Source: Takakia lepidozioides
Taxonomy: Eukaryota; Streptophyta; Takakiopsida; Takakiales; Takakiaceae
DNA length: 64,000 nt
NCBI GenBank assembly: GCA_030704615.1
Contig: CM060732.1
Span: forward strand, 26,906,001 to 26,970,000
Direction: 5' to 3'
Under the pieces are notes generated by a model that did no database searches, was not told the origin of the DNA, and worked only from the letters and a program-made list of their open reading frames with translations. Positions 1 to 9,633 of this stretch are shown piece after piece. Position 1 is the stretch's first letter, and every line of letters starts with the position of its first letter. The position numbers were made by a program, and so were the translations under genes.

Positions 1-610
1 CTTCTTCTCAAGGTACATTAAGAAAGCCACACCTTGCGACTGCGACTGTCCCACCATCGACAATGATCTTTACAAGCTCGTGCCAGCTGTGCTTCATGCT
101 CCACGACACCACATTTCGTTAAGCCATATTGTTGAACGCTCCCTTTGCATCCTCGATGGCTCCACATTTGGCATACATATCCACGAGGGTTCTGAATAAA
201 CTTCTTCTCAACGTACATTAAGAAAGCCACACCTTGCGACTGCGACTGTCCACCATCGACAAGGATCTTTGCAAAGCTCGTGCCAGCTCTGCTTCATGCT
301 CCACGACACCAGATTTTGTTAAGCCATATTGTTGAACGCTCCCTTTGCATCCTCTCGATGGCTCCACATTTGGCGTACAAACTTCTTCTCAACGTACATT
401 AAGAAAGCCACACCTTGCGATTGCGATTGTCCACCATCGACAAGGATCTTTGCAAAGCTCGTGCCAGCTCTGCTTCATGCTCCACCACACCACATTTCGT
501 TAAAGCCATATTGTTGAACGCTCCCTCGAGGCTCCTCATTTGGTATATCCAGGAGGTACTGTTCAAAATGACACTCCTTCCCGTATTCTTCCAAAGCCTC
601 TAACCAGAGC
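1..610 (-). pseudogene. Tandemly repeated PPR-protein gene fragments (decayed)
   Basis: Three imperfect copies of a ~180-200 bp unit start at 1, 201 and 382. Read on the minus strand, positions 190-121 encode a typical plant PPR (PLS subfamily) motif, TLVDMYAKCGAIEDAKGAF, followed after a TAA stop by RNVVSW, the usual continuation of such repeats. PPR proteins bind organellar RNA. The second copy has a 2-bp insertion in the motif (near 353) that breaks the frame, and all copies carry stops, so this is a pseudogene. The last copy diverges after ~540. What is seen is the motif and the stops. That the array arose by duplicating an already dead exon is inference. Confidence 0.7.
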
Positions 611-1074
611 ATCCCCTCAATCACGGCTCTCGGAGCAGGAAGAAGAGTGATAGTGAGGGCGTTCTTGAAAAGTATCGAAGTCCCCGTGTAAATGAAATAG
701 GTGGATGAAATCATCCAAATCCTTGCATGTAATGAAATCATCCAATTGATGAATGAAAATAATCAAATTTAATGAAATCATCCATCAATGGATTTTCATA
801 AGAGTCATGCAAATGACCTTATCTTGGTCAAAGGGAGTTGACTACACCAATCTAAACAATTTAGAGTCATCTGCATTACTGTTTAGAGTCACGTGCGTGA
901 CCCATGATCACCACTCTATTCCAGTCAAACGACGTTCACCGGGATAGAGGCATATACACGACCCTTTTTAGTCATTTTCAGTCATACCCATGACATTTTT
1001 GAATGATGATGACATTGAGTCATGGTTTGAGTCATGAAAACCATGACTTTCCAAAAAAACAAATCAGAAAAACC
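611..1074. other. No gene seen; TCAT/ATGA-rich low-complexity stretch
   Basis: The stretch is filled with short degenerate repeats of ATGAAATCATCCA (about 705-785) and then of GAGTCATG or CATGACT (about 790-1060). No coding or RNA feature is recognised. Confidence 0.5.
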
Positions 1075-2052
1075 ATGATTTGGCGTAGTGGAGGCTTTGA
1101 AAACTGGTTTCTAGAAGCGCAACTTTTATGCCATAAACTTGGGATGAGACCAAACAAGGCCACAAACGAGGATTGGTGGAATGAGCCATGGACAATTGAG
1201 AGACAAATGGAAGCCGAGCTATTCAAAAGCATGAAAGAGGAGGGTGATGATGTTGACGACATAGACTCTATTTGTCTTCCTCTTGATGTAGACACATATA
1301 TTCAAAATGAGGTCGTGGATGATGAATTGGTGTGCGGTCCTTCGAATTCAATGGATGATGTTTTGAGCCAACCTTTGGATGATCATGCGGAAGAGGTACT
1401 TGTTCAAAGTGAATTGACATACTCTGGATGCTATCATTGACGAGTTTGAAGAAGAGAAAGATTGTTCAAAGGCAGTGGCTCCATTCGTTGAAGTAGATGG
1501 GAAGACCATCTTCAAGAGCACTTTGGTTAGCTAACTCAATGGAAACCCTACTCTGTCCAAGGATAGATTGACATGAGTAAGAAGTGCATCGATGTTGTTT
1601 TGCCGAGAAAACAAACCAACTACCAGCAACAAAGCCACGAGCTTGGGATTAGGTTCGGATTGTGCTGTATTTTTTGTTGAGGAGGAGACTTCGGTCCTAA
1701 CTACAAACAGAAAAAGCAGACTAGGGAAAACCTGCAGAGGAGCAACCAAAGGCACTTGGTATTTAGGCAGGGTTCAAAAAATGCGGAGGAAAATCAATAA
1801 GCTGTTTGTAGAGTGTAGAGATTCTTTGATTTATTGGAGCGTCCTTCTCATATGCAGATTGGGTTAGCATGGTACCAAATGGTTCGAGGAGGGGTTTATA
1901 CGTACGATTTGACGGATAACATGATGGTTGATTTGGATTCCATTATCGTATTAGTATGTTTAAAGTACATTGTCAAGTCAAACACATATGAACTTGATGT
2001 AAATGACCGGAAAGTCTTTGACAATTTTATCAAAGACATTTTTTTATATTAA
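1075..2052 (+). pseudogene. Decayed unknown coding unit, probably transposon-derived
   Basis: Three adjacent open segments in different frames (1075-1440, about 1441-1790, 1834-2052) read like one broken protein. The first has the composition of a real protein and an acidic tail (segments such as EEGDDVDDID). The second contains VEVDGKTIFKSTLV followed by a stop and further sense-like residues. The third ends with DLTDNMMVDLDSII and a charged C-terminus. I do not recognise the family. The repeated frame changes, the lack of splice sites at the breaks and the surrounding relics suggest a dead mobile-element gene. Confidence 0.35.
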
Positions 2053-2281
2053 TTTATTAGTTTTTAATTCTGTTTTAAATGAATAAATTTGATATAATAT
2101 AAAAACATACATATACATACAGAAGGGGGTACTTTGTAAAAATTGGAATTTCTTGTATATTTACAGGAGGGGGTTTTATAATCTTCAAAAAGTATGTACA
2201 GAGGGGGTATAAAATATCCAAGGACCCGGGGGTTTTTTTTATTAGGCGGTGAACGCACATAATAAGCACAATTTATAAAGA
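2053..2281. other. AT-rich spacer, nothing recognised
   Basis: The stretch is AT-rich with G-run clusters (GGGGGT) at ~2126, 2167 and 2203. No coding feature or RNA gene is seen. Confidence 0.4.
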
Positions 2282-3018
2282 GTGCACCCCCTAGGCCTCC
2301 TTCCTAGGGGCTTTACCACTGGTAGCCAGCTCCTTCATTTTGATTTTGACTTCTTTAACCATCTGATCATTGTTGTCAAACTCCTTCCGTTGTGCCCAGG
2401 TCTGAACAGAGGTGGGAAGACCTTGCCAAAAGAACATTTTGACCATCCTAGCTCTCTCTTCAGGGTTCTTGAAATTCTCTGTGACCCCTACTTTAATATC
2501 CAGGTAATATTGCCACAAAGGCTCACCCTCTTTGTACTTTCAATAGTAGAACTTCCCAAATGTTTCCAAGGGCAGCTCTTGTCCAAAACCTGATTCCATG
2601 AAGGGTACTTCTCTTCCACAAGGTCAGCATTCAGTAGGGTGCGGGCTTGCCCTTTCATGGCCAATTGAAAGGCATGTATCTTGAAATCTTCAGGAACCCC
2701 ATTAAGCAGAGTAGTGCTTTCAAACAATTTGAGAAACTCAACAAAGTCTTCTCCTACTTTGTACTCTGGGTAAGATTGAGCCTGTACGTTGGGTATTGAC
2801 TTCCGAGGGATAGGCACAGAGACAACTGCAGGTTTCAGGGTAGCTTCCCTTACCTCCATGGCAGCAGCCTGTTTCATGAGTATTTTCAAGAGAGAAGGAC
2901 ACTTGGACAACACATCCATAGCTTCACTCAAACTACAAATGTTAGCATTGCATGCAGCTACTTCAGGGTCAGCATTAAGTGTTCCTAAGCCATCAGTATC
3001 CACTACTTCTTCTATCAA
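2282..3018 (-). pseudogene. LTR-retrotransposon gag relic
   Basis: Two overlapping minus-strand frames (3018-2488 and 2518-2291) together give a Ty3-type gag-like core. It reads FVEFLKLFESTTLLNGVPED, then FQLAMKGQARTLLNADL, then a second-frame segment with FFWQGLPTSVQTWA and a lysine-rich end. This matches the usual order of the retrotransposon gag domain (F..FL..., AL.L.G.A..., FL.GLP..I..W). The protein would form the particle that packages element RNA. A frameshift near 2500-2540 joins the two parts, and no protease or reverse transcriptase follows. The composition resembles the gag relic at 36.9-37.8 kb. Confidence 0.6.
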
Positions 3019-3551
3019 TGATGGAATATCACTATCAGATTCGGGGTTTTCTTTAGACGGGGGTTTGATGACACTAAAATTCAGTCTGGTAGGGATTTCC
3101 TTGTTTGCATTCGGATTATGCAGGGGAGAAACTACCAGAGAGATTCCATAACTGGGGCCTTCTTCAGGTGCTGGTACATTACATCTGAATAGCTTGGGCC
3201 CGTCAATGCCCTACCTACTGCCTCCATGCATAGTGTGTATGTATAGACATAGAGGCAATCTCAGTCATCGAGCGCTACTAGAGGACCAGGCATATTTATT
3301 TCAAAGCTTCGTGTTGAATTCCATGTTCATGATTTTCTAAATATATCCTCTCAAACACTCAATCTGATCAGTATCCAGAGAGTAGAGAGGAACGCCGCTG
3401 GTGGGCAGTGGGAAGGCCCCCCTTTTAATGGTGCTGCTCCTCCATTCACCCCCCCTGATGGTGATGATCAAGATTCCACACAGCAAGGGGATGTGGCGTC
3501 GTAGGCTGCAAACAAAAAAGGCTGGCTACAAATGAACATTTTGCAAGGCCT
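3019..3551. other. No gene seen
   Basis: The open frames here are short and of unlikely composition. The stretch lies between gag and integrase relics of opposite orientation and is probably retroelement debris. Confidence 0.35.
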
Positions 3552-3890
3552 TTGCCACTGACGATGCGTCACCACAGATATGTGTTGGTGATGGTGGAGC
3601 ACTTCTCCAAGTGGATTGAGTTGGTTCCATTGCCTGACAAGGCTAGTGAGGGGGCTACGTATGCAATCCTGGATTGTGTGCTTAGCCGATTCGGTGCTCC
3701 AGCTGAGGTACTCACAGACCAAGGGAGAGAGTTCTTGGGGGAGTTAAGCCTTGATAGACCACCGTACCATTTCTCAGGATCATCCTGAGGCCGATGGCTT
3801 GGCAGAGAGAGTGGTACAGACGGTGAAGAGGGGTTTGCGCAAGTTTGGCTTGCAAAATGGACACCTAGGAGATTGGGAGCTTTAGGTACC
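3552..3890 (+). pseudogene. Ty3/gypsy integrase core fragment
   Basis: The frame from 3552 encodes the start of a retroviral-type integrase core: YVLVMVEHFSKWIELVPLPD, then RFGAPAEVLTDQGREF, in which the D of TDQG is the second catalytic aspartate. After ~3745 the sense reading moves to another frame (ISQDHPEADGLAERVVQTVK), which contains the catalytic glutamate region. A small frame-shifting deletion therefore interrupts the core. Integrase inserts element cDNA into the genome. No LTRs or reverse transcriptase are seen nearby. Confidence 0.75.
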
Positions 3891-5322
3891 TTGGTTAGAG
3901 ATCAACAAACTCCCTGATATTATCTCCCTCCTTAGCTTCCCTCTCATCACTTCCCCACTCCAGAAGCGAGGTACACACAGACATTGGTCGCAGGTAGCTT
4001 GCAAGCTGAGCTGTCCAAAGCACTTTATCAACATGGTCCAATCTGTCCCACATGGCACGTCCTGTATCAAAATCTAACAAATTTATATGATCATCTCACA
4101 GTGTAAACCAGAAATTTCCACAGTTAGCAATAAAGAAAAACTCGTCATCACAGTGGTGCAATTTGTGTAGATGAACCCCTGATGAGATGTTTTAAGATGC
4201 CATGGTCCTTGAGATGAGAAAATTTTTAGCACAAAAGAATCTACAAGTGGGAAATTACTGCCTGAATAAGCTGGCCAACTCGAAATGAGTGATCATCCCC
4301 TCTGAATAATAAACAAGCCATGGGTAGGCCCAGCCTTTGGCAGAGTTCTACCATTGGCTGCTGGACATAACCTTAGGTGAATGGCATAGGTGTGCTAGCA
4401 GTGTGGTTTTTGTGAATGCCGTACATGAAGTGGTAGAGAAAGAGCATGGACGTACTGGATTAGCAAGGTGGTTTCTTGCTCCTCTATGTCGGCCACAATT
4501 TCTCCTCACAATGACTGCACTCCCTTTACCCTCCTCTTTCTACCTCGCAACCAGCAGCACATAGCTTAGGTCAAGCCAAACTAGTATTAGCCATCTTCTA
4601 CCTCTAACTTCACAGGAACAGTGTGTGAAGTTACGTCTCCATTACTGAGATACCACGAGCTTCATGGACAACAGAGCTCTCTACACCTCTGTTGGGCAAT
4701 GCCATACCAACAGAATTACCCTTGGTTAAGTTAAAATAATGACAACCAAATTCTGCATGAGACAAAGACAAACCTGACACTTGGTGGTGTACCTGGCGGT
4801 TAGCCAGTGAAGCATTCTCTACCAACAAATACATTGCTCACCAACATGTCTCTTGCCTGCATGTGCAGTGCTACTTGACACTGTAATTGGCTGATGATTG
4901 GTTGCTCCGGTTTCTTGTTCTTTGGAGGTCCTCTATCTGTTTCTAGTTTCTACCTCCGTGCAACAGGTGCATGTTATTTTATTTTTATGTAGACAACTAT
5001 CTTTTTTCAAGAATGTATCTTCGGACATATGGTTGTTCTCAATTATCTCAAAATGCTAATGTCGTTGTAAGCAAAATAATTGGGGCATGTGTATAATTTC
5101 AAATAATAAAATATGCTTTAAATAAAGACAAAATAAATGATGAATGCCGGAACAAATACTACTCTGTCTTGTGGGTATGGTTTGTTTCGTGACCGGTTGG
5201 TCTGGGGCGACCTCTCTTGTGTTCCCAATGGCTTATCTGAAAGGGGGTTCATTTCCCCCTCCTAAGGGTCTGAACTGTGAGTAGTCGCTCCTAGGTTTCC
5301 TTAAGAAAAAAAAAAGAACAAG

Positions 5323-5356
<34 letters not shown>

Positions 5357-6209
5357 GAGGGATTCAAGGTGAATATGTGATTTGAAATTGTTAAACATAC
5401 CCTAGCTGTTTACTTGGGGGGGTCACTTCCCATATTTTCAAAACCACGTGAGAACAAATATAGGGTGCAATTTCTTTATTTGAGATAAATTTTAGAAAAG
5501 TTTTACTTAGAAAATATGGTAAGACAATATCTTTTCACCCAATTTTTTTTATAAAAAATGGCACAAAAAATCCAGAGTTTTACTTAAAATGTTAATGTAG
5601 TAAAGGGTTTTATCTACAGTATGATGTATCCATCATTGTGAAGTTTCTCATATTTCATCCAGCTCTAATCCATCAGGATGAAATTAGGTAGAGGTCACCT
5701 GAAGTTTAAATACGATTCCAGCGATACATAGTGGATTGATGTTGATACCATAATCTCAATAGTGACTATGACATTTGAACCATCTCAAAACTTGTACTCT
5801 TTAGATCCAAGTGATGTTGCGGCTTTCAATGAGTCGTGGCTAACGAAAATTAAACTTTTTCTTGGGTCTGGCATTTGACTTATGTTATATGCAATGTACT
5901 TGTTTGTGTACATGCTTTGAAGTTTTATAATTATATAAAATGAAAATTTAAAATAGGGTCTAATTAATTGTTGCAAAAGAAAAATAGGGTGTTAGAAAAC
6001 AAAGGGTTTTACAATATTACCTAAAGATAGGGTGGAAAAAAATGCAAAATTTTAAAAATATAGCCTAGTATAAATATATTTTTGTACGCACGTGATATGA
6101 AAAAAAATACATATAGTGACCCCCCCTGGCTGTTTATAGAGGAGATGTGCAATGCCATAAGCACGTTCGGAATGGTGGCTTTCCATTCACCTGCACGCTT
6201 CGTACTTGC
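3891..6209. other. Gene-poor spacer with A-rich tract
   Basis: No open frame here resembles a known protein. An A-rich tract at 5309-5353 could be the tail of an old retroposed sequence. The rest is AT-rich. Confidence 0.4.
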
Positions 6210-6217
6210 CTATACAC

Positions 6218-7076
6218 CAGTGTTGTGCGGGTCCAGGTTTTGAAGGCGGGTACCCGGCGGGTTAGGATCCGGGTTACCCGGACCCGGACCCGTGCTATCA
6301 CAAAAAACCCGGACCCTAACCCGGATTCATTTCTAAAATGAACCCGGACCCGGACCCGCGTGCTGGGTCCAGAACCTGTTAAACCCGCTACCCGTGGGCC
6401 AATGTAGCAGGTCAGGGTCCGGGTCTTAGATGTGGAGGGGACGAGCAGCAATAGGCCGGCCAGCCCCACCACGTAGTAGCCCAGTGGTAATGCCCACATA
6501 ACACCTCAAAAGCGGTTGTGGGTTCAATCCCCGGAGTGGTGTCACAAAGTTGTGCCCTCCGGGACCATAATTTATACCTCCCAAAGGAGACGTCATATAT
6601 TATTATTATGCCAGATCCCACACATCCATGCTATAGTGATCTACCCTTGAGGCATATTACTATTCTTAACATGTTTAAAGAATTGATATTGAAAAATAGA
6701 CAAACTTAATTTAATTCTTATTCATGGTATACATATTCATATTCATGATATATTTTGAAGGAATGTCTCTTAAAATAAAATTCGTTATTAGGATTTTTTT
6801 TTCCAGCCAAAAATAAATTTATCCCTAATTAATCTTATTTTTCTAATTTATTTAATCAATAAATTAGGACCCAGATCCGAACCCCTGAACCCGCTAATAT
6901 TTCCCAACAACTACCCGGACCCTAACCCGAGTCCGTGTTGACAAACCCGGACCCGAACCCGGACCCGGATTTTCCAAATTTCAAAAACCCGGATCTGGAC
7001 CTGAACTTGGCTCTGAAAAAAAACCCGCACCCGGACCCGGCGGGTTCCTTAAAAAGGCAGAACCCGCACAACACTG
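6218..7076. mobile_element. Non-autonomous hAT-type element (859 bp)
   Basis: Perfect 15-bp terminal inverted repeats, CAGTGTTGTGCGGGT at 6218-6232 and its complement at 7062-7076, are flanked by 8-bp near-duplications CTATACAC (6210-6217) and CTATACAG (7077-7084). A CAG.G end and an 8-bp target duplication are hAT hallmarks. The interior has no transposase. Instead both subterminal regions (about 6235-6420 and 6865-7055) are packed with variants of ACCCGGACCCGG in both orientations. The middle carries a SINE. Confidence 0.75.
6473..6609 (+). mobile_element. tRNA-derived SINE nested in the hAT element
   Basis: The RNA polymerase III A-box TAGCCCAGTGG is at 6477-6487 and the B-box GGTTCAATCC at 6521-6530, spaced as in tRNAs. 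A body ending CTCCCAAAGGAGACGTCAT follows, with a short TATTATTATT tail. The same A-box and related body recur in the SINEs at 20885 and 24119 (opposite orientation). Confidence 0.7.
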
Positions 7077-7084
7077 CTATACAG

Positions 7085-7515
7085 ACCTTTTATGCTCCTT
7101 AGGTGCAGAGTCCATGGCCTTGTGGTCTGTGTACACTTAAGCCAGAGTGAAAGCCATGATACATCATCCTAAGTTGATACACAATGCAAACTGCAGTCAA
7201 CAGTATGACTGACACAGGCGAGAGGATTGCTCGAAAAGTGCCCGAAAATGTTTAACAAGATATCTTTGAAGTTATCAGATTTGGGTTGATGCCAGACTGA
7301 ATGACAAGTTTTGTGGTGCTATGAAAGCCCCTCGACTATGGTTCCTTAAAGATACTAGTTACAAATGTTCGAGTGAAAACTCTCCAATGTCGTCTAAGAC
7401 TACCGCAGTGAACCAAATACCTCGCGCTCTCTCTCTCCAATAGGTAATGATGCATTTCTCGGCCACTCCCATGTTGTAGGAATGCACACAAGCTTCCCTT
7501 GACTAACCTTCAAAA
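7085..7515. other. No gene seen
   Basis: Between the hAT element and the next minus-strand open frames I see no coding, RNA or repeat feature. Confidence 0.4.
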
Positions 7516-8408
7516 TTACACTCGTTGAGCACAGTTCTCACACCAAGAGACGCGGGGCCGCCGCTTCCTGACACTCCGGGCTGGTTTCCAGTCCACATCA
7601 AGCTCTTCCAGCCCGGAAGAAGCGCAATCTGAAACAACAACAGTACGGGTTTCAAAAAATAGCTCTATTTCGATAGACTCATTTTGGCCTCCTGCAACCC
7701 TCAGCTCCTCGATGACCCTCTTGGACTCCTCAAGTTCCCTGCACAATTCCTCCATCCACTCCCTCTTCTCGTCCTCCATGGCAATCACTAGCCTTCGCAG
7801 CTCCTTGACTTGTTGGGTCAAACTATCAACAAGTTTGGATTCTCCGGTACTGCTGGGCTCTGCCGCGGTTTTATGCTCCACCACCTTCAGCAAGGCATCA
7901 ACTTTTTCATTAGTGCTCATAGATTGTAAGTGTTGGGCTTGCTTGTACAGAGGAGCACCTACCATCCCAGTGATTTCCATATACTGGAGATGCTTAGCTT
8001 GCTTGTACAGAGGGACCTGGGCTTCAGTAATGGGATACAACATGATAGTGGCACCGCCCATCTTGGACCAGCGATCTTCTCCCCAACTTGAGGAATGAAC
8101 TTCACCCCAAAATGTTGACCAGAGCTAACCCCATAGTGATTAAGCAACAAGTGACATCTATCAATAAATCCAGCGTAGTGAGATAGGTTCCTGGCCACTG
8201 CATCCACTAGAAGCTCCCAAAGTTTAAAGTTTCGAAAAACTTCCGTGTAGAGAATCTAGAATCATGGAAATTTATTTGAGGGTGGAGCAGGCCCAAGATT
8301 TACACTTTCTGGAGCAGATGGAAGCTCGATGGGTGGGGGAATCGAAGGTGGAGATTGCAGCTTCATCTCAGGCACGGCTTTCGTCTGCCGATTTTTCTTA
8401 CGTGCCAT
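7516..8408 (-). CDS. Unrecognised coiled-coil protein, probably broken
   Basis: On the minus strand an ATG at 8408 opens MARKKNRQTKAVPEMK, followed by a proline-rich stretch that ends in a stop near 8270. A second frame (8207-7959) has sensible composition (SHYAGFIDRCHLLLNHYGV). A third (8061-7516, 181 aa) contains an imperfect internal duplication (PLYKQAKHLQ and PLYKQAQHLQ) and then a heptad-like coiled coil (TQQVKELRRLVIAMEDEK, LCRELEESKRVIEELRV). It ends in a basic segment (KPARSVRKRRPRVSW). The three parts overlap or abut in different frames. This could be a multi-exon gene or a frameshifted mobile-element protein. No family is recognised. Confidence 0.35.
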
Positions 8409-8594
8409 AGGAAAGGAAACAAGAAACCATTGGCCCCAGTAAGAGAAACACCCACAGGATGACTTTTCACCCAGCCACGCATCTCATACAACAATCACCG
8501 AAAAAGACCCCCAACAAGAGAGCAAGACGAATATGTTGCAATCAAATGGATGACGTCAATACGAGAAAGTGACTAACCGTGGCGGCGGGATGGG

Positions 8595-9111
8595 TTACGA
8601 CCGTATTTCACTAATGTACACATTACTCCTGACTCTTATTAATTGCCTCTTTAGCGGCAGTATATGCTTGTAGGCCAATGGGCAGTGGATGAACCTAACT
8701 GATGCTGAAAGAAACCACATAAAAGAACCATTGTAGTGCTGCAGCTCCTCAGAAGGTATAGGGTTAGATTTACCCGAGCTAGAGCAAAAGACTCTGATAG
8801 CATGGCGAGAGGTACTGACAGGCAACAATTGAGGCACTGGATTGAACAAAAGGCCATCTGGTTGCACACGGAAGCTAATCCCACAGAAGGAGTTGGGGCT
8901 TCTGGTAGTAGCATAGAAAGCCTTAATCACAGATCCCACAGAGAAGCCGAGCCACCGAGGAAGGGTGTAGTTTCCTTGCTGAGAAACCAAGGCAGTCCAG
9001 AAGGAGTCCAGAATGAAGGTCACCCATAACCACATTCCAACCACTGTTGATTCTTCTCAGGGGAAAATTAGTAGCAGCAGAGGAATGGGAGATGATAGTA
9101 CCCGAATCCAT
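8595..9111 (-). pseudogene. Unrecognised open frames at the Mutator insertion site
   Basis: Overlapping minus-strand frames 9111-8923 and 9044-8595 have protein-like composition, for example RVQPDGLLFNPVPQLLPVS and FCSSSGKSNPIPSEELQHYN. The 9111 frame begins with an ATG two bases from the left target duplication of the large Mutator element. That frame continues for about ten sense codons in the right flank (20765 onward) if the element and one target copy are removed. The element therefore appears to have landed in, or just before, an older coding sequence. The family is unknown. Confidence 0.3.
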
Positions 9112-9112
9112 G

Positions 9113-9121
9113 TCCCAAAAG
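9113..9121. repeat. Left 9-bp target-site duplication of Mutator element 1
   Basis: TCCCAAAAG stands directly outside the left end and again, identically, at 20756-20764 outside the right end. A 9-bp duplication is the signature of Mutator-superfamily transposition. Confidence 0.85.
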
Positions 9122-9166
9122 GTGGGGTGCTATTCCGTGAGCCCGGAGGCGTGAGCCTGTGAGCCC
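9122..9166. repeat. Left terminal inverted repeat, Mutator element 1
   Basis: It begins GTGGGGTGCTATTCCGTGAG and pairs with the complement of 20711-20755. The motif CGTGAGCC or its complement recurs several times in the terminal ~100 bp of both ends, as expected of transposase-binding repeats. Confidence 0.75.
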
Positions 9167-9213
9167 AGGAAAGCGTGAGCCCAGCATAGGCTCACGCCAC
9201 GTCAGCATGCAAA

Positions 9214-9275
9214 CAATGCCTATTTCCGCGGATGTCACCTATTTCCGAGTGGTGTCACCTATTTCCGCGGGTTGA
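9214..9275. repeat. Subterminal short direct repeats
   Basis: CCTATTTCCG occurs three times within 60 bp (about 9217, 9238, 9258), two of them preceded by TGTCA or GTGTCA. Such clusters near the ends of Mutator elements can bind transposase; no function is shown here. Confidence 0.5.
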
Positions 9276-9633
9276 TGTGGGTAGAATTGAGAATGCCTGA
9301 ACAGTTTTTGATGAGGTGGACTTCACCGTGATGGATTCACCAACCATTCTTCTAGCAGGAATAGTTTGGGGACCAACTAGCAAATGATGCGAGAATGCTC
9401 TACACGAACCAAAGTGGTTTGTTTGTTTTCGCAATGTACTCAAGTCTGTGAGGTCCACAAAACACCAAATAGATTGAAGGAACAATCCAGGCAGTCCATG
9501 CAACCCCCATCTCCAACAATAGTTTGTAACCATGAATGTGAATTCCACGCACACATTGCAAATAGGACAACAAGGACACACAACCATCCCATTTCAAATT
9601 TGGCCCAGAATTAAACCAAAAGAAAACTTCATA

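Noticed and set aside
6240-7055. ACCCGG-rich stretches as interstitial telomeric repeats
   Set aside because: The motif is not TTTAGGG or a close variant, occurs in both orientations, and is bounded by hAT ends with target duplications.
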